DNA of 64,000 nt from Brevundimonas sp. (lineage in GTDB: Bacteria; Pseudomonadota; Alphaproteobacteria; Caulobacterales; Caulobacteraceae): positions 1 to 64,000 of the forward strand of contig QFQU01000005.1 of assembly GCA_003248965.1 (NCBI GenBank), read 5' to 3'. The notes under the pieces were generated by a model that ran no database searches, was not told where the DNA came from, and was given only the letters and a program-made list of their open reading frames with translations. Shown here piece by piece: positions 63,525 to 64,000 of this stretch. The first letter of the stretch is position 1. Every line of letters starts with the position of its first letter. Made by a program: the position numbers and the translations under genes.

Positions 63525-64000
63525 ATGGCGGACGGCGCGTTCGGACTGACGAAGGAATTGGCGCAGGAGACCGCGCCTGTCTGGGCCAAGGTCAAGGACC
63601 ATGTCACCCCCTTGGAATGGCCCGAGCAGGCGCGGCTGATCAGCGAGATCAACTGGCTGAAGCGCGAGCGCGACGCCGTGATCCTGGCCCATAACTATAT
63701 GACGCCCGAGATCTTTCACGGGGTCGGAGACTATGTCGGCGACAGCCTGGGCCTGGCCAAGGAGGCCGCGCGGTCGGACGCCAAGGTGATCGTCCAGGCG
63801 GGCGTTCACTTCATGGCCGAGACGTCCAAGATCCTGTCGCCGGAAAAGACGGTGCTGATCCCCGATCTGCGCGCGGGCTGTTCGCTGGCCTCCTCGATCA
63901 CGGGGGCGGACGTGCGGCTGATCAAGCAGCGCTATCCGGGCCTGCCGGTCATCACCTATGTCAACACGACCGCCGAGGTGAAGGCCGAGACCGACATCTG
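63525..64000 (+). CDS. nadA: Quinolinate synthase, N-terminal part (cut by window edge)
   Basis: Fe-S enzyme that makes quinolinate from iminoaspartate and dihydroxyacetone phosphate, the first committed step in NAD synthesis. The visible 158 residues begin DGAFGLTKELAQETAP and contain ILAHNYMTPEIFH, SLGLAKEAA, FMAETSKILSP and PDLRAGCSLA, which are family signatures including the first Fe-S cysteine. ATG at 63525 has GGAGGAG. The gene continues beyond the right edge. Confidence 0.95.
   Translation, partial: MADGAFGLTKELAQETAPVWAKVKDHVTPLEWPEQARLISEINWLKRERDAVILAHNYMTPEIFHGVGDYVGDSLGLAKEAARSDAKVIVQAGVHFMAETSKILSPEKTVLIPDLRAGCSLASSITGADVRLIKQRYPGLPVITYVNTTAEVKAETDI

Overview
The window is G+C-rich alphaproteobacterial chromosome, most probably Caulobacterales and close to Brevundimonas. 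The assignment rests on gene content and style, not on a database match: an aa3 cytochrome oxidase cluster in alphaproteobacterial order, a PAS-GEDEF-EAL protein matching the Caulobacter PdeA architecture, DUF1501/DUF1800 partners, a TonB-dependent receptor and heavy GCC/CTG/GAC codon use. Genes are tightly packed and many overlap by ATGA or GTGA. No rRNA, tRNA, CRISPR array, IS element or prophage was recognised.

Layout. 1-6.4 kb: ctaD (cut by the left edge), ctaB, a small coxF-like gene, ctaG, a Nudix hydrolase, coxC, a DUF983 protein, SURF1 and an M16 peptidase that seems to start at CTG. 6.4-12.6 kb: FMN reductase, cspA, a DUF1501/DUF1800 export pair, and a metal-dependent hydrolase divergent from a TetR regulator with an operator between them. 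12.6-19.7 kb: signalling, with a c-di-GMP phosphodiesterase (pdeA), a PP2C-phosphatase/Ser-Thr-kinase fusion and a hybrid histidine kinase, plus yqgE, a peroxiredoxin and an orphan vsr. 19.7-29.5 kb: mostly minus-strand metabolism (pyrD, sixA-like phosphatase, gloB, phbB, a zinc alcohol dehydrogenase, gshA, rsmE) and a parDE toxin-antitoxin pair coupled to a DUF72 gene. 29.5-33.6 kb: two acyl-CoA dehydrogenases behind a MerR regulator with LiuR-like operators. 33.7-42 kb: DoxX, TraB/GumN, a membrane protein with a small Xre regulator, SelO, NhaA and a TonB receptor. 42-47 kb: a small imported-looking cassette bounded by short direct repeats, then an RND efflux pump and adaptor. 47-55.7 kb: lepA, a family of HTH proteins with one truncated copy, an A+T-rich two-gene island (AAA15-type ATPase plus TOPRIM-like protein), and uvrB. 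55.9-64 kb: PadR with a coupled membrane protein, an SLC13-like transporter, alkylation repair (an Ada/AlkA-like protein lacking its glycosylase core, then ogt), a host-attachment-family protein, ilvA, a GIY-YIG protein and nadA (cut by the right edge).

The best candidate for an undescribed system is the ATPase/TOPRIM-like pair at 51381-53229. It contrasts sharply with its surroundings in base composition, its two genes are one nucleotide apart, and it resembles two-component OLD/PARIS-like defence modules. Other items to follow up are the deleted AlkA core, two families of dispersed inverted repeats (one apparently inserted in frame in selO), the CTG start, and several well-formed operators.
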